A stretch of 64,000 nt of DNA, from positions 62,001 to 126,000 of the forward strand of contig NZ_RZTZ01000003.1 of NCBI RefSeq assembly GCF_004005475.1, in the 5' to 3' direction. Made by a program: the position numbers and the translations under genes. This DNA is from Niallia taxi (GTDB taxonomy: Bacteria > Bacillota > Bacilli > Bacillales > Cytobacillaceae). Shown piece by piece: positions 8,389-20,875 of the stretch (its first letter is position 1; each line of letters begins with the position of its first letter). Under the pieces are notes generated by a model. That model saw nothing but the letters and a program-made list of their open reading frames with translations, made no database searches and had not been told where the DNA came from.

Positions 8389-9741
8389 TCAGGTCCTTTT
8401 TAAGGCTTCTGCCAATATATTCCTCATAAATTCAGGCAGAAAATATTGTTTTTCTGTTGCACGGTATATGGAAGGAAAAAAATCACCAAATGTAAACATG
8501 TCAGGGATAGCCACCGTGTATCTTGTTTTAGGATTAAGTTTTTGGCCATTTATCCGATAGGATGTAATTTGGCCTTCCACTTCGGTTTGAACTCCTTTAG
8601 AAATCATTTTACCCATTAATGTTCCTCGAAATCCGAGCCCTTTCACTGGAAGTGTCTCCCAAGATTCCCGCTTCATATCTGTAAGGACTTCCTTTAGCTC
8701 TGCCCCTGTCAATATAACCGTGCAAGGATTAATCGGATGTGGGCAAATACTTAATAAGTCATAAAAGCTTACCGATCCTTTGTTCAGATCATCAAGGATT
8801 AAGCCTTCATTAAGAATAGATACATCTGCATTGCACCATGTAAGGACAGCATCACATAATAGTTGTGCAATTTCTTGTTTAGGGAGTGGCTTATTTAAAG
8901 AGAGTACTTCCTCAGAAAGTGCTTTTTTTCCTTCCAAATATAGATTTTCAATATATTCCTCTTCGTTATTTGCTAAAGGAAGTTTATTTGTATCATACAC
9001 TTCGGCCCTTTTATCCAAAACCTTTTTTGTCGCTGGGTCATATTGTATTTCAATATGTCCGGCGTATTGGCCGTATTTCCCTGCAGCAGCTAGCAAACTG
9101 TTTTTAATTAGCTTGCCTTGATGCAGAATATGGTGGGTGTGTGCCCCCAAAATAATATCAATCTCAGGAAAGATTTCAGCCATCTGCTCGTCGTCATTGA
9201 TACCTAAATGTGACAATACGACAATGATATCTGTTTTGCCTTGCAGCAGGGCGAGCTGTTCTCTTAATGCTTGAAAAGGAACAGACAGCTTCCAGCCAAG
9301 CAGTTCATATAATGTATGGAAATAGGCAGTTAAACCGATGACACCAATCCGTGTACCTTGATCAGTAACATATATTTTATGAGGAATGCACCAATCTGGC
9401 CTTGCTCCATTGGCATAAAAAAGATTTGCGACAATGACATCATAGGTTGCATGATCATATAAATGATCCAGTGCATCAAAGGGAAGTGTAATACCCTCAT
9501 TATTACCTATTGTGACCGCATCGAACTGCTCTGTCTCTAACAAAGATGCATTGCCTCTTCCCTGTGTAGCTTCCGTATATGGATGTGATAAATCCAAATG
9601 ATCACCGATATCAAACAAGAAGACCGCATCGCCTGCATCTGTATGCCATTGTTTTCTTTTTCTGAAAAGCTCTGTAATTCTAGGCCAGTTTTCAAAATGA
9701 CTGTGCAAATCATTAGTATGATATATATGGATGTTTTCCAT
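8389..9741 (-). CDS. yunD: Metallophosphoesterase/5'-nucleotidase family protein YunD
   Basis: A 450-residue protein with the two-domain 5'-nucleotidase architecture. The N-terminal metallophosphoesterase domain has TNDLHSH near residue 10, DIGDHLD, GNNEGI, LSHLG and GAHTHH, which supply the dinuclear metal ligands. The usual GNHE motif reads GNNE. The C-terminal domain (about residues 290-450) is the nucleotide-binding domain. There is no signal peptide, so it is cytoplasmic, unlike the sortase-anchored relative at 55-61 kb. The substrate is not known; UDP-sugar hydrolase or 5'-nucleotidase activity is usual for the family. It lies 45 bp from yunF. Confidence 0.88.
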   Translation of the reverse strand: MENIHIYHTNDLHSHFENWPRITELFRKRKQWHTDAGDAVFLFDIGDHLDLSHPYTEATQGRGNASLLETEQFDAVTIGNNEGITLPFDALDHLYDHATYDVIVANLFYANGARPDWCIPHKIYVTDQGTRIGVIGLTAYFHTLYELLGWKLSVPFQALREQLALLQGKTDIIVVLSHLGINDDEQMAEIFPEIDIILGAHTHHILHQGKLIKNSLLAAAGKYGQYAGHIEIQYDPATKKVLDKRAEVYDTNKLPLANNEEEYIENLYLEGKKALSEEVLSLNKPLPKQEIAQLLCDAVLTWCNADVSILNEGLILDDLNKGSVSFYDLLSICPHPINPCTVILTGAELKEVLTDMKRESWETLPVKGLGFRGTLMGKMISKGVQTEVEGQITSYRINGQKLNPKTRYTVAIPDMFTFGDFFPSIYRATEKQYFLPEFMRNILAEALKRT

Positions 9742-9786
9742 TTAGTTCGCCTGCCTGTCGTAAATTGATTCTTGATCACAAAATTG

Positions 9787-10632
9787 CTAAAACAAATCCA
9801 ACTGTCTTGGAGCAAGATTTTCGTATTCGATGCCTAGTATCTTCATTAACTGCATCGCATTATCTGCAGCGTCTCCTCCAGAATTATTGTTGAATAGAAC
9901 ATAGACATTTTTACACTGTTCGTGCAAACGTTTAATATTCTCTGCCCAATCCTCCAATTCCTTCTGATTATATCTGTAAAGATAACGAACCTCTCTCCAG
10001 TTTGGATTGTTTTTTTGTGTCCATCCATAATAATTTCTGCCATGAAAACGGATAAGAACCTTATCCTTTTGAACAGGCTCCAAAATCGCTGGAATGGAAC
10101 CAGGCATTGCCTGTGGCTCATCACAAATACTGTGTATCCAGTTTTCTTTTTTCATAAATGAAAGTGTTTTTTCCTTAAATTGATTGTTAAACCATGATTG
10201 ATGTCGAAATTCTAATGCACAAGGAATATCCTTCATCTTAGCCTTACATTCCCTCAAATAATCCACATTTGCTCTCGTACAATCAAACCATGGAGGAAAC
10301 TGAAAAAGCACCATACTTAACTTATTTGCTGCTTCATATGGTGAGATAGATTCTAGGAACGCATCAAACATTTCTTCCTTTGTTGCGAATGGAAGCTCTC
10401 CCCTTTGATGACCTGTCATCCCCTGATATGCCTTAACGACAAATTGGAAAGAATCTGGCGTATTTCCTGTCCATCTTTCCGCATTCTTTACTGGTTGTAT
10501 TGCATAAAAAGAGGAGTCCACTTCGACCGCTGGGAAGTAGCTTGCATATTCCTGCAGCTTATTTCGCGAAGAAACATGGGAACCATATAAAGTATCATGA
10601 TCGCCCCAACCAGTTAAGCCTATATGAATCAA
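9787..10632 (-). CDS. yunF: DUF72 family protein YunF
   Basis: A 281-residue protein of the DUF72 family, which has a TIM-barrel-like fold. Characteristic segments are IGLTGWGDHDTLYG at the N-terminus, VEVDSSFYAIQ, FQFVVKAYQGMTGH, LEFRHQSWF and FNNNSGGDAADNA. No enzymatic activity is established. I chose the TTG at 10632, 7 nt after GAGG, which makes the family's normal N-terminus; a longer in-frame ATG at 10671 adds unconserved residues. B. subtilis has yunE between yunD and yunF; it is absent here. Confidence 0.88.
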   Translation of the reverse strand: MIHIGLTGWGDHDTLYGSHVSSRNKLQEYASYFPAVEVDSSFYAIQPVKNAERWTGNTPDSFQFVVKAYQGMTGHQRGELPFATKEEMFDAFLESISPYEAANKLSMVLFQFPPWFDCTRANVDYLRECKAKMKDIPCALEFRHQSWFNNQFKEKTLSFMKKENWIHSICDEPQAMPGSIPAILEPVQKDKVLIRFHGRNYYGWTQKNNPNWREVRYLYRYNQKELEDWAENIKRLHEQCKNVYVLFNNNSGGDAADNAMQLMKILGIEYENLAPRQLDLF

Positions 10633-10783
10633 ATGACCACCTCTATATAACATTATGGACGAAAACGGCAAAACTTCCTATACCTAATGGCCTATTAGCC
10701 GTTTTGTTTTTTTAATAATACCTTTTTAATATATTCAATATCAATATCTTAACATAACCGTCAGGAGGAACTTAATCTTTTAT

Positions 10784-10821
10784 AAAAAAAATTCGTATCT
10801 ATATTAGATACGAATTTTTTT
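10784..10821 (-). terminator. Terminator of the suf operon
   Basis: A perfect inverted repeat of about 17 bp with a 3-nt loop and a T-run on the minus strand lies immediately after the sufB stop. Confidence 0.9.
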
Positions 10822-10825
10822 GACA

Positions 10826-12223
10826 TTAACCGATAGAACCTTCCATTTCAAACTTGATTAGGCGGTTCATCTCAACAGCATATTCCATTGGCAGCTCTTT
10901 AGTAAATGGCTCAATGAAGCCCATTACGATCATTTCAGTAGCTTCCTCTTCTGAAATACCTCTGCTCATCAAGTAGAATAATTGCTCTTCTGAAACTTTA
11001 GAAACCTTCGCCTCATGCTCAAGTGAAATATTATCGTTTAATATTTCATTGTAAGGGATAGTATCTGATGTAGATTTATTATCCATTATTAATGTGTCAC
11101 ACTCAATATTAGCACGTGCACCGTCTGCTTTACGGCCAAAGTGAACAATACCGCGGTACGTTACTTTCCCGCCTTGCTTCGAAATAGATTTCGAAACAAT
11201 TGTAGAAGAAGTGTTTGGAGCTAAGTGAATCATTTTCGCACCAGCATCTTGGTGCTGACCTTTACCTGCAAGAGCGATAGACAATGTCATTCCTCTTGCG
11301 CCTTCACCTTTTAAGATAACAGCAGGATATTTCATCGTTAATTTACTTCCGATATTACCGTCAATCCATTCCATTGTAGCATTTGCATCACATACAGCTC
11401 TTTTTGTAACAAGGTTGTATACGTTGTTAGCCCAATTTTGAATTGTAGTATAGCGGCAATAAGCATCTTTTTTGATGATAATTTCAACTACTGCACTATG
11501 AAGGGAGTTTGTTGTATAAACAGGAGCTGTACAGCCCTCAACATAATGAACATGTGCCCCTTCATCAACGATGATCAATGTTCTTTCGAACTGACCCATA
11601 TTTTCTGAGTTAATACGGAAGTACGCTTGTAGCGGCGTATCCACTTTGATTCCTTTTGGTACATAGATGAAGGAACCACCAGACCAAACTGCTGAGTTTA
11701 ATGCAGCAAACTTGTTATCAGTAGGTGGGATTACAGTCGCCCAGTGCTCACGGAAAACATCTTCGTTTTCTTTTAATGCTGAGTCTGTGTCCTTGAAGAC
11801 AATACCCATATTCTCCAAGTCTTCTTGCATATTGTGATAAACAACCTCAGATTCGTACTGAGCAGAAACACCTGCAAGATACTTTTGTTCCGCTTCTGGA
11901 ATACCAAGCTTATCGAAAGTTTGCTTGATTTCTTCTGGTACTTCATCCCAAGAACGTTCTGTTTTTTCAGATGGTTTTACGTAGTAAGTGATTTCATCAA
12001 AGTTCAATGAAGCCAAATCTCCGCCCCATTGTGGCATTGGCATATTGTAAAAATGCTCAAGAGACTTTAAGCGGAAGTCAAGCATCCATTGCGGCTCTTC
12101 CTTCATTTTTGAAATTTCTTCGACGATTTCTTTCGTTAAACCACGCTTAGAACGAAAGATAGAAACGTCTTTGTCTGAGAATCCATATTTATAATCCCCA
12201 ATATCGGGTGCTTTTTTTGCCAT
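10826..12223 (-). CDS. sufB: Fe-S cluster assembly scaffold protein SufB
   Basis: SufB, with SufC and SufD, forms the scaffold on which iron-sulfur clusters are built from persulfide sulfur supplied by SufS and SufU. The 465-residue protein has the typical N-terminus ([13 protein letters not shown]) and the beta-helix core that ends in the conserved [20 protein letters not shown] segment. The ATG at 12223 lies 7 nt after GGAGG and gives the same length as B. subtilis SufB; an upstream ATG at 12238 only overlaps that site. It is the last gene of sufC-sufD-sufS-sufU-sufB, the main Fe-S system of Bacillus, and has a terminator just after it. Confidence 0.97.
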   Translation of the reverse strand: MAKKAPDIGDYKYGFSDKDVSIFRSKRGLTKEIVEEISKMKEEPQWMLDFRLKSLEHFYNMPMPQWGGDLASLNFDEITYYVKPSEKTERSWDEVPEEIKQTFDKLGIPEAEQKYLAGVSAQYESEVVYHNMQEDLENMGIVFKDTDSALKENEDVFREHWATVIPPTDNKFAALNSAVWSGGSFIYVPKGIKVDTPLQAYFRINSENMGQFERTLIIVDEGAHVHYVEGCTAPVYTTNSLHSAVVEIIIKKDAYCRYTTIQNWANNVYNLVTKRAVCDANATMEWIDGNIGSKLTMKYPAVILKGEGARGMTLSIALAGKGQHQDAGAKMIHLAPNTSSTIVSKSISKQGGKVTYRGIVHFGRKADGARANIECDTLIMDNKSTSDTIPYNEILNDNISLEHEAKVSKVSEEQLFYLMSRGISEEEATEMIVMGFIEPFTKELPMEYAVEMNRLIKFEMEGSIG

Positions 12224-12286
12224 TTCGTTTTCCTCCATTCTATATGCAGCCTGCTTACCTTGGATAAGAAGAAAAGGGATCTTTAA

Positions 12287-15247
<2,961 letters not shown>

Positions 15248-15267
15248 TGGTAGGGTCCTCCTAACTA

Positions 15268-16053
15268 TTACGCTTCTTGTCCAACTGTTTCGTCTTCAAT
15301 TCCAAGCTCTTGCTTAATCCAATCATAACCTTCTGCTTCAAGGCGTGCTGCTAGTTCTGGTCCGCCAGACTTAACAATGCGACCTTGCATCATGACATGG
15401 ACGAAATCAGGTGTAATGTAGTTCAATAGTCTTTGGTAATGTGTAATAATTAGGCAACCGAAGTCTTCGCCGCGCATTTGGTTGATACCTTTAGAAACGA
15501 CTTTCAATGCATCGATATCCAAACCAGAATCGATTTCATCTAAGATAGCAATTTTCGGCTCAAGCATCATCAATTGAAGAATCTCATTACGTTTCTTTTC
15601 ACCGCCAGAGAAACCTTCATTCAAGTATCTTTGTGCCATATCTGGATCCATTTCCAAGAATTCCATGTTGCTGTCCATTTTACGGATAAATTTCATCAAT
15701 GAAATTTCATTGCCTTCACCTAGTCTGCTGTTAAGTGCAGAACGCAAGAAGTCAGCATTTGTGACACCGCTGATTTCACTTGGGTATTGCATTGCCAAGA
15801 AAAGGCCAGCACGGGCACGCTCGTCTACTTCCATTTCCAATACATCCTCGTCATCAAGAGAAACACTTCCGCTTGTTACTTCATACTTAGGATGTCCCAT
15901 GATTGCAGAAGAAAGAGTTGATTTACCAGTACCATTTGGTCCCATGATAGCATGGATTTCTCCGCCTTTAACTTCAAGGTTTAAACCCTTGATAATTTCT
16001 TTCTCATCAATTGCTACATGTAAGTCATTAATTACTAATTTAGATTGACCCAT
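15268..16053 (-). CDS. sufC: Fe-S assembly ATPase SufC
   Basis: A 261-residue ABC-type ATPase that is not membrane bound and drives conformational changes in SufB/SufD. Visible are Walker A GPNGTGKST, the signature FSGGEKKR, Walker B IAILDEIDSGLD and the switch His in IITHYQRLL. It is the first gene of the operon, with a GGAGG site 8 nt before the ATG. Two direct ATTATCA repeats lie about 55-70 bp upstream and might be a metal-regulator site. Confidence 0.97.
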   Translation of the reverse strand: MGQSKLVINDLHVAIDEKEIIKGLNLEVKGGEIHAIMGPNGTGKSTLSSAIMGHPKYEVTSGSVSLDDEDVLEMEVDERARAGLFLAMQYPSEISGVTNADFLRSALNSRLGEGNEISLMKFIRKMDSNMEFLEMDPDMAQRYLNEGFSGGEKKRNEILQLMMLEPKIAILDEIDSGLDIDALKVVSKGINQMRGEDFGCLIITHYQRLLNYITPDFVHVMMQGRIVKSGGPELAARLEAEGYDWIKQELGIEDETVGQEA

Positions 16054-16347
16054 TATTTAATACCTCCACAGTAAAAGAAGTTTTGTTCACAAAATTGTCG
16101 AAACTTCATTATCAATTTATTATCATTCTAATCTTATAACAAATAAAATCTAATGGCAACCTTTGATGCCTTAAACTTATTTGTACGTTATACATAATAA
16201 TAACAAATATTGTTTATTTTTAAAAATATCCCGATTATTTGATTTTCTTGTAGGATATTGGTGGAATTTCATACCAACCGGAAACGTTCTGCTTTTAGGC
16301 AAAAGACATTTTACTTCCTTATTATATATCTCTAAAAAATCACGAAG
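16054..16347. other. suf operon promoter region
   Basis: This is an AT-rich intergenic region without a gene. Two copies of ATTATCA (TGATAAT on the coding strand) start 11 bp apart at 16108 and 16119, about one helical turn. They match half of the Fur box consensus, but the second half-sites are poor. Confidence 0.35.
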
Positions 16348-16383
16348 AAGGAGCCGGGAGATACACTCTAAACCCGGCTCCTT
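16348..16383 (-). terminator. Terminator of yurZ
   Basis: A perfect 11-bp GC-rich inverted repeat, placed just after the yurZ stop and followed some bases later by a T-run on the minus strand. Confidence 0.75.
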
Positions 16384-16398
16384 ACTTTTGCATCTAAA

Positions 16399-16764
16399 TT
16401 ATTGCTGGATAGATGTAAATTCTGTCATTGCTTCTTGAACTAACGTAACAGCCTGACTCATTACAGCTCCACCACCAAAAGCGGCAGTGACACCGATTGC
16501 CTCAAGAATCTCCGCTTCTGTTGCTCCTTGGTCAATACAGCCTTTAACATGATAGATAATACAGTACTCATCTTGAGAATAAAGACTTATTCCAAGGGCG
16601 ATAAGCTGCTTTTCCTTTTGAGATAAATGCCCTTCTTGAAAGCATTTTTCTGTATAAGCGTTAAATAATTCAGCAAGCTCAGGCATTTTTTTTGTAAAAG
16701 TCCCCATGCCTTCTTTATAGTTGTGAATCGCATTCCCAATTGAACCATGTGTTTGCATATCCAT
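16399..16764 (-). CDS. yurZ: Carboxymuconolactone decarboxylase/AhpD-family protein YurZ
   Basis: A 121-residue helical protein of the carboxymuconolactone decarboxylase family. The core has KEKQLIALGISL, a Cys and a His four residues apart in YCIIYHVKG, and the closing EAIGVTAAFGGGAVM helix. Many family members are peroxidase-like or reduce disulfides, but the CxxC of AhpD is absent here, so the activity is uncertain. The gene lies between metQ and sufC, as yurZ does in B. subtilis. The start at 16764 is 8 nt after GGAGG; an ATG at 16779 is the alternative. Confidence 0.82.
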   Translation of the reverse strand: MDMQTHGSIGNAIHNYKEGMGTFTKKMPELAELFNAYTEKCFQEGHLSQKEKQLIALGISLYSQDEYCIIYHVKGCIDQGATEAEILEAIGVTAAFGGGAVMSQAVTLVQEAMTEFTSIQQ

Positions 16765-16876
16765 CAATAATTCCTCCATTTTTCAAAAAAATTAACTTAT
16801 AAAAGTCATTTATACGGCATTATCACAGTATTGAATTGCAAACTTAGTATTGATATTTGCAGGCATTCTTATTCCT

Positions 16877-16912
16877 AAAAAAAAAACGCTCTAGGCAAAG
16901 GCCTAAAGCGTT
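16877..16912 (-). terminator. Terminator of the metNPQ operon
   Basis: An inverted repeat of about 13 bp followed by ten T residues on the minus strand, 12 bp beyond the metQ stop. Confidence 0.88.
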
Positions 16913-16923
16913 TCGTTCGGGTA

Positions 16924-17760
16924 TTATTCTGTTACAGGGATAACTGCACCTTTATATTCTTCTTTAATGAAATCTTGGATTTCTTTAGAATGAAGAACCT
17001 CAACAAGTGTTTTGATTTCTTCTTTGTTTTCGTCACCTTTGCGAACTGTGATGATGTTTGCATATGGAGACTCACTGCCTTCAATTTCAATAGAATCATC
17101 AACTGGGTTTAAGCCTGCATCTAATGCATAGTTAGCATTGATAACAACAGCATCACCTTCGTCGTTGTTATAGATTTGAGGCAATAGGGATGGCTCATAA
17201 TCTGGTTTAAACTTGATATTCTTTGGGTTTTCAGCAATGTCATCAATTGTAGCATCTACTTTTTCAACGCCATCTTTAAGCTTGATTAAGCCGCCTTTTT
17301 CCAATAAAGAAAGTACACGTCCTTGTTCTGCTACTGAGTTAGAGAAAATAACTGTTGCACCATCTGGAAGATCGCTTAAGCTTTTGTATTTTTTAGAGTA
17401 AACAGCCATTGGTTCAATGTGAATGGCACCAGCATTTACAAAATCATAACCATTTTCTTTAATTTGTTGCTCAAGGTAAGGAATGTGTTGGAAATAGTTC
17501 GCATCCAATTCTTTAGATTCTAACGATTTATTCGGAAGGATATAGTCTTGGAATACTTTAATTTCTAAGTCAATGCCTTTTTCAGCTAAGATTGGTTTTG
17601 CTTTTTCTAAAATTTCAGCATGGGGAACATTTGATGCTCCAACAACCAATTTCTTTGTATCACTGCTGTCTGATGATGAATCTTCATCCTTAGAAGCACC
17701 GCAAGCAGCTAAAGCCAACAATAATGTTACAGCGAATAGTAAAGACAATAATTTCTTCAT
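16924..17760 (-). CDS. metQ: Methionine ABC transporter substrate-binding lipoprotein
   Basis: A 278-residue NlpA/MetQ-family binding protein. It has a lipoprotein signal peptide with the lipobox LALAAC-G, so the mature protein begins at Cys20. Downstream are typical segments such as VGASNVPHAEILE, LDANYFQHIPYLEQ and VVINANYALDAGL. It binds methionine outside the membrane and delivers it to MetP. It is the last gene of metN-metP-metQ, whose leader holds a SAM riboswitch, which supports methionine as the substrate. Confidence 0.95.
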   Translation of the reverse strand: MKKLLSLLFAVTLLLALAACGASKDEDSSSDSSDTKKLVVGASNVPHAEILEKAKPILAEKGIDLEIKVFQDYILPNKSLESKELDANYFQHIPYLEQQIKENGYDFVNAGAIHIEPMAVYSKKYKSLSDLPDGATVIFSNSVAEQGRVLSLLEKGGLIKLKDGVEKVDATIDDIAENPKNIKFKPDYEPSLLPQIYNNDEGDAVVINANYALDAGLNPVDDSIEIEGSESPYANIITVRKGDENKEEIKTLVEVLHSKEIQDFIKEEYKGAVIPVTE

Positions 17761-17844
17761 GCTAATTACCCCTCTTTTTTTTGTTTTTTATCATGGAATG
17801 ATTTGTCTCACACAAGCTTGTGAAAGAAAATCATGATCATGCTA

Positions 17845-18510
17845 TTATCTTTTGTCAATCTTCGATGTGATAAAGTCTCCAATAAATTGGATAATAAAAA
17901 CGATAACAAGAACAATAATAGTTGCCATTAATGTGACATCAGATCTGTTGCGCTGGAAGCCTTCCAAATATGCTAGGTTTCCTAATCCTCCTGCCCCAAT
18001 AACTCCTGCCATTGCTGTTGAACCAACAAGGGCGATTGCAGTAACGGTAATACCAGATACTAATGCTGGTAAAGATTCGGGTATTAGTACCTTAAGTATA
18101 ATTGTCATCGGTTTTGCTCCCATGGACTTGGCTGCTTCAATTACGCCTTTGTCCACTTCTCTCAAACCAATTTCCACTAGTCTTGCATAAAACGGTGCTG
18201 CACCGATTATCAAGGCTGGTAATGCAGCTTCTGCACCAATCATGCTGCCGACAAGCAGCTTTGTGAATGGTATAAGCAGAACAATTAATATAATGAAAGG
18301 AATAGACCGGAAAATATTAACGATAGCACTGATGATCTTATTGATGACCACATTGCTCCACATATTCCCTTTTGCTGTTAGAAACAGCGTAATTCCTAAT
18401 ATTAAACCTAATACAAATGTGACAACAATGGAATAGCCTGTCATATAAAGTGTTTCTCCAGTAGCTGCCCACATTTTTTCCCAATCTACATTCGGAAATA
18501 ATTGTGTCAT
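17845..18510 (-). CDS. metP: Methionine ABC transporter permease
   Basis: A 221-residue MetI-type permease with about five membrane segments and the cytoplasmic coupling loop EAAKSMGAKPMTIILKVLIPESLPAL, which docks on MetN. Its start overlaps the metN stop by 4 bp, so the two are translationally coupled. An 84-bp gap separates it from metQ. Confidence 0.95.
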   Translation of the reverse strand: MTQLFPNVDWEKMWAATGETLYMTGYSIVVTFVLGLILGITLFLTAKGNMWSNVVINKIISAIVNIFRSIPFIILIVLLIPFTKLLVGSMIGAEAALPALIIGAAPFYARLVEIGLREVDKGVIEAAKSMGAKPMTIILKVLIPESLPALVSGITVTAIALVGSTAMAGVIGAGGLGNLAYLEGFQRNRSDVTLMATIIVLVIVFIIQFIGDFITSKIDKR

Positions 18511-19529
18511 CCTTCAATCACCTCCACGCTGATTTCTTGTGATTGAAGAAATTGAATTGCTTTGTCAACTTCTTCCCCTTTACCATCCAAATGGACATAC
18601 AGTGTTCCGTATGAACCGTTTTGGGTTGGTGAAATCTTACCTTGAATGATGTTCACTGTTATATCAAATGAGCGAATCAACTGCGTAATAATCGGTTTTT
18701 CTGCACTTTCACCGACAAACCCAAGCATGATGATTTTGCCTGTTTTATAATTCGCAACTAGATGCTCAATCGTATCTTTCGCCTCATCAGGCTCAATAAC
18801 TTGCTGTACAAACCTTTTTGTAATGTCTTGCTCCGGCTGTTTGAAAACATCAATTACAGGACCTGTTTCCACGACTCGGCCGCCTTCCATCACTGCAACG
18901 CGATGACAAATTTTGCGGATAACATGCATTTCATGTGTAATCAGAACAATAGTAAGCCCTAAGCGTTTATTGATGTCTACAAGCAAATCTAAAATAGCAT
19001 CAGTCGTTTGTGGATCAAGAGCAGATGTTGCTTCATCACAAAGTAACACTTTAGGGTCGCTCGCTAGCGCTCTTGCAATACCGACACGCTGTTTTTGACC
19101 ACCGCTTAGCTGTGATGGATAGGCATCTTCTCTTCCTTCAAGCCCAACAAGCTTGATTAGCTCAAGAACCTTCTTATCACGCTCCGCTTTACCAACACCA
19201 GCTATTTCAAGTGGAAAGCTAATATTTTGTTTAACCGTTCTTGACCACAGCAAATTAAAATGCTGGAAAATCATGCTGATTTCCTGACGTGCCTGTCTAA
19301 GCTTGCGCCCTTTTATTTTCGAAACCTCGTAGCCTGCTACAGAAACGGTTCCCTCTGAAGGAATTTCAAGACCATTGAGCATACGTATCAACGTACTTTT
19401 TCCTGCACCGCTGTATCCGATGACTCCAAAAATTTCGCCTTTATCTATCGTAAGGTTGACGCTGTCGACTGCTGTAACTTTACCTCGTTTAGAAGGATAT
19501 ATTTTTTTAACCTTTTGGATATTAATCAT
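18507..19529 (-). CDS. metN: Methionine ABC transporter ATP-binding protein
   Basis: A 340-residue ATPase. Walker A is GYSGAGKST, the signature LSGGQKQR, Walker B VLLCDEATSALD and the switch is ITHEMHV. The C-terminal ~90 residues form the NIL domain, which binds methionine and inhibits transport when the internal pool is high. It is the first gene of the operon, controlled by the SAM riboswitch about 90 bp upstream. Confidence 0.96.
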   Translation of the reverse strand: MINIQKVKKIYPSKRGKVTAVDSVNLTIDKGEIFGVIGYSGAGKSTLIRMLNGLEIPSEGTVSVAGYEVSKIKGRKLRQARQEISMIFQHFNLLWSRTVKQNISFPLEIAGVGKAERDKKVLELIKLVGLEGREDAYPSQLSGGQKQRVGIARALASDPKVLLCDEATSALDPQTTDAILDLLVDINKRLGLTIVLITHEMHVIRKICHRVAVMEGGRVVETGPVIDVFKQPEQDITKRFVQQVIEPDEAKDTIEHLVANYKTGKIIMLGFVGESAEKPIITQLIRSFDITVNIIQGKISPTQNGSYGTLYVHLDGKGEEVDKAIQFLQSQEISVEVIEG

Positions 19530-19622
19530 GACTAATCACCTACTTTACTGTCTTATCAAATGATCCTACTACTTATTATCGTAAGTATTGTTTTACGAAT
19601 TAGTCCATTCCATACTTTTTGC

Positions 19623-19788
19623 CATAAAAAAAGCCTTCCCGCTTGTATAAAATGAGCAGAAAGGCATTATCATTCAACCTTCCTCTCATCTATCAAAGCA
19701 AACGCTTTGTGTGAATTGGCACCATGTCAAATTACGACGGTTGCCGGGCTTCATAGGGCACATCCCTCCACCTCTCTCGATAAGAGTA
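19623..19788 (-). promoter_or_regulatory. SAM-I (S-box) riboswitch with terminator, upstream of metN
   Basis: Read on the minus strand from 19788, the sequence has the S-box core. It starts with a P1 arm CTCTTATCGAGAG, then GGTGGAGGGA, the GAAGCCCGGCAACC element, the pseudoknot region, and the closing GATGAGAG arm near 19683. A terminator hairpin with a T-run follows (about 19623-19668). SAM binding should favour the terminator and switch off metNPQ. This directly ties the transporter to methionine supply. Confidence 0.95.
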
Positions 19789-19791
19789 TAG

Positions 19792-19821
19792 AATATATAG
19801 TTATAATAAGTACGTTGTTAA
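19792..19821 (-). promoter_or_regulatory. Candidate SigA promoter of metNPQ
   Basis: On the minus strand TTAACA (19816-19821) and TATATT (19792-19797) are 18 bp apart. The implied start site lies just before the riboswitch, as expected for an S-box leader. A TTGACA farther upstream at 19859-19864 is an alternative. Confidence 0.5.
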
Positions 19822-20044
19822 ATTTGATAGTCGTAATGTACCATGTGTAAACAGGAAGTGTCAATCATTTTTTTTAAGTTCCCAATATAGTATTTTTTCT
19901 GAATTATTCATAAAATAGCTGTCATATTTTCTGACAATAATATAAACTAGGTTTTTTTCTGTATTCCCCATTATTACTGACAATAAAGAGTTATCATATA
20001 AACGAAATGAAAATTCCTACAATTCTAATAAATTATAGTAATAT

Positions 20045-20080
20045 AAAAAAATACCCCTTTTTAATAAGAGGTATTTTTTT
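20045..20080 (-). terminator. Terminator of the yusDEF group
   Basis: An A/T-flanked inverted repeat around ATACC...GGTAT with a long T-run on the minus strand, overlapping the yusD stop codon. Confidence 0.75.
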
Positions 20081-20432
20081 AGGAGCACCGCTTGCAAACT
20101 GCCGGTTCATTTACATTGACTAAATGAAGAATCGATTCTAACAGCAATAACTTTCTTAAGGAGGAATGTACTTCTACTGTCCGTTTCTTTTTCGCCTGGC
20201 GTAGGAGAACTTTTCCATGCAATACGTCCTGCAGCACTCCCCGTTCACCCTTCAAGCATATATTCTTTTCCTCTGTTGTTGTTAAAACAGAGAAGACACC
20301 ATTCCTTAGCTCTAAGTAAAATGCCTTTCCCTCACAATCTAATTCTAGGATAAAAGCTTCTTTTCTTAATAGCGGCTTAATAACGTGATTTGTATTTAAG
20401 TTATTTACAAGCTGATCGAACATCTGCTGCAT
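20079..20432 (-). CDS. yusD: SCP2-like domain protein, YusD-like
   Basis: A 117-residue protein. The central pattern (FILELDCEGKAFYLELRNG, then LKGERGVLQDVLHGKVLLRQAKKKRTVEV) looks like an SCP2 sterol-carrier-type lipid-binding domain. It ends with a Cys-x2-Cys pair next to its last residue. Position between metN and yusE matches yusD of B. subtilis. Function unknown. A GAGGGTGTG site precedes the ATG. Confidence 0.65.
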   Translation of the reverse strand: MQQMFDQLVNNLNTNHVIKPLLRKEAFILELDCEGKAFYLELRNGVFSVLTTTEEKNICLKGERGVLQDVLHGKVLLRQAKKKRTVEVHSSLRKLLLLESILHLVNVNEPAVCKRCS

Positions 20433-20570
20433 TTATCCACACCCTCTATATTTTCATATAGATAGGTATTCTGCCTGCTTGCTTGTATCCCTTTACGTTT
20501 AAGAAAATACTTTTTGACATGTTTCATCATTTCCCAGGAAATATGAATATTTCTGTCGAATGATAAAGAA

Positions 20571-20873
20571 CTATATAGACATCTTTTCCAACAAATGCGG
20601 TACAGACTCAAAGCGGTATACTTTTTCTTTTAGGTCTCCATCATTAAAAATTAATAAACATGGAACACTTTCTATTTTGTACGCTTCTGCTAAGTCAGGC
20701 GCATAATTCAGATCCATTTTTCCTATAGAAAAGTCATTGTTCATTGTTTCCACAACAGTGAGCATTTTGCTTGCTACCATACAAGTGCCACACATCGGTG
20801 TGTATAAATAAAGGAAAAATTGTCCTTTATCTTTTAAGGCAGTCTGCAGCCCCTTTTCTGTCCATTCAACCAT
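20571..20873 (-). CDS. yusE: Thioredoxin-family protein YusE
   Basis: A 100-residue single thioredoxin domain with active site C-G-T-C in YTPMCGTCMVAS (about residue 30) and the cis-Pro loop SVPCLLIF. It lacks a signal peptide, so it is a cytoplasmic disulfide reductant of unknown partner. It starts 2 bp after yusF and the 140 bp to yusD contains no convincing gene. Confidence 0.87.
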   Translation of the reverse strand: MVEWTEKGLQTALKDKGQFFLYLYTPMCGTCMVASKMLTVVETMNNDFSIGKMDLNYAPDLAEAYKIESVPCLLIFNDGDLKEKVYRFESVPHLLEKMSI

Positions 20874-20875
20874 AC

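Noticed and set aside
20405-20611. Minus-strand 68-residue frame between yusE and yusD
   Set aside because: Its start lies inside yusE, it overlaps the yusD start and ribosome binding site, and it has no convincing site of its own. A 41-residue internal version (from about 20527) cannot be excluded.
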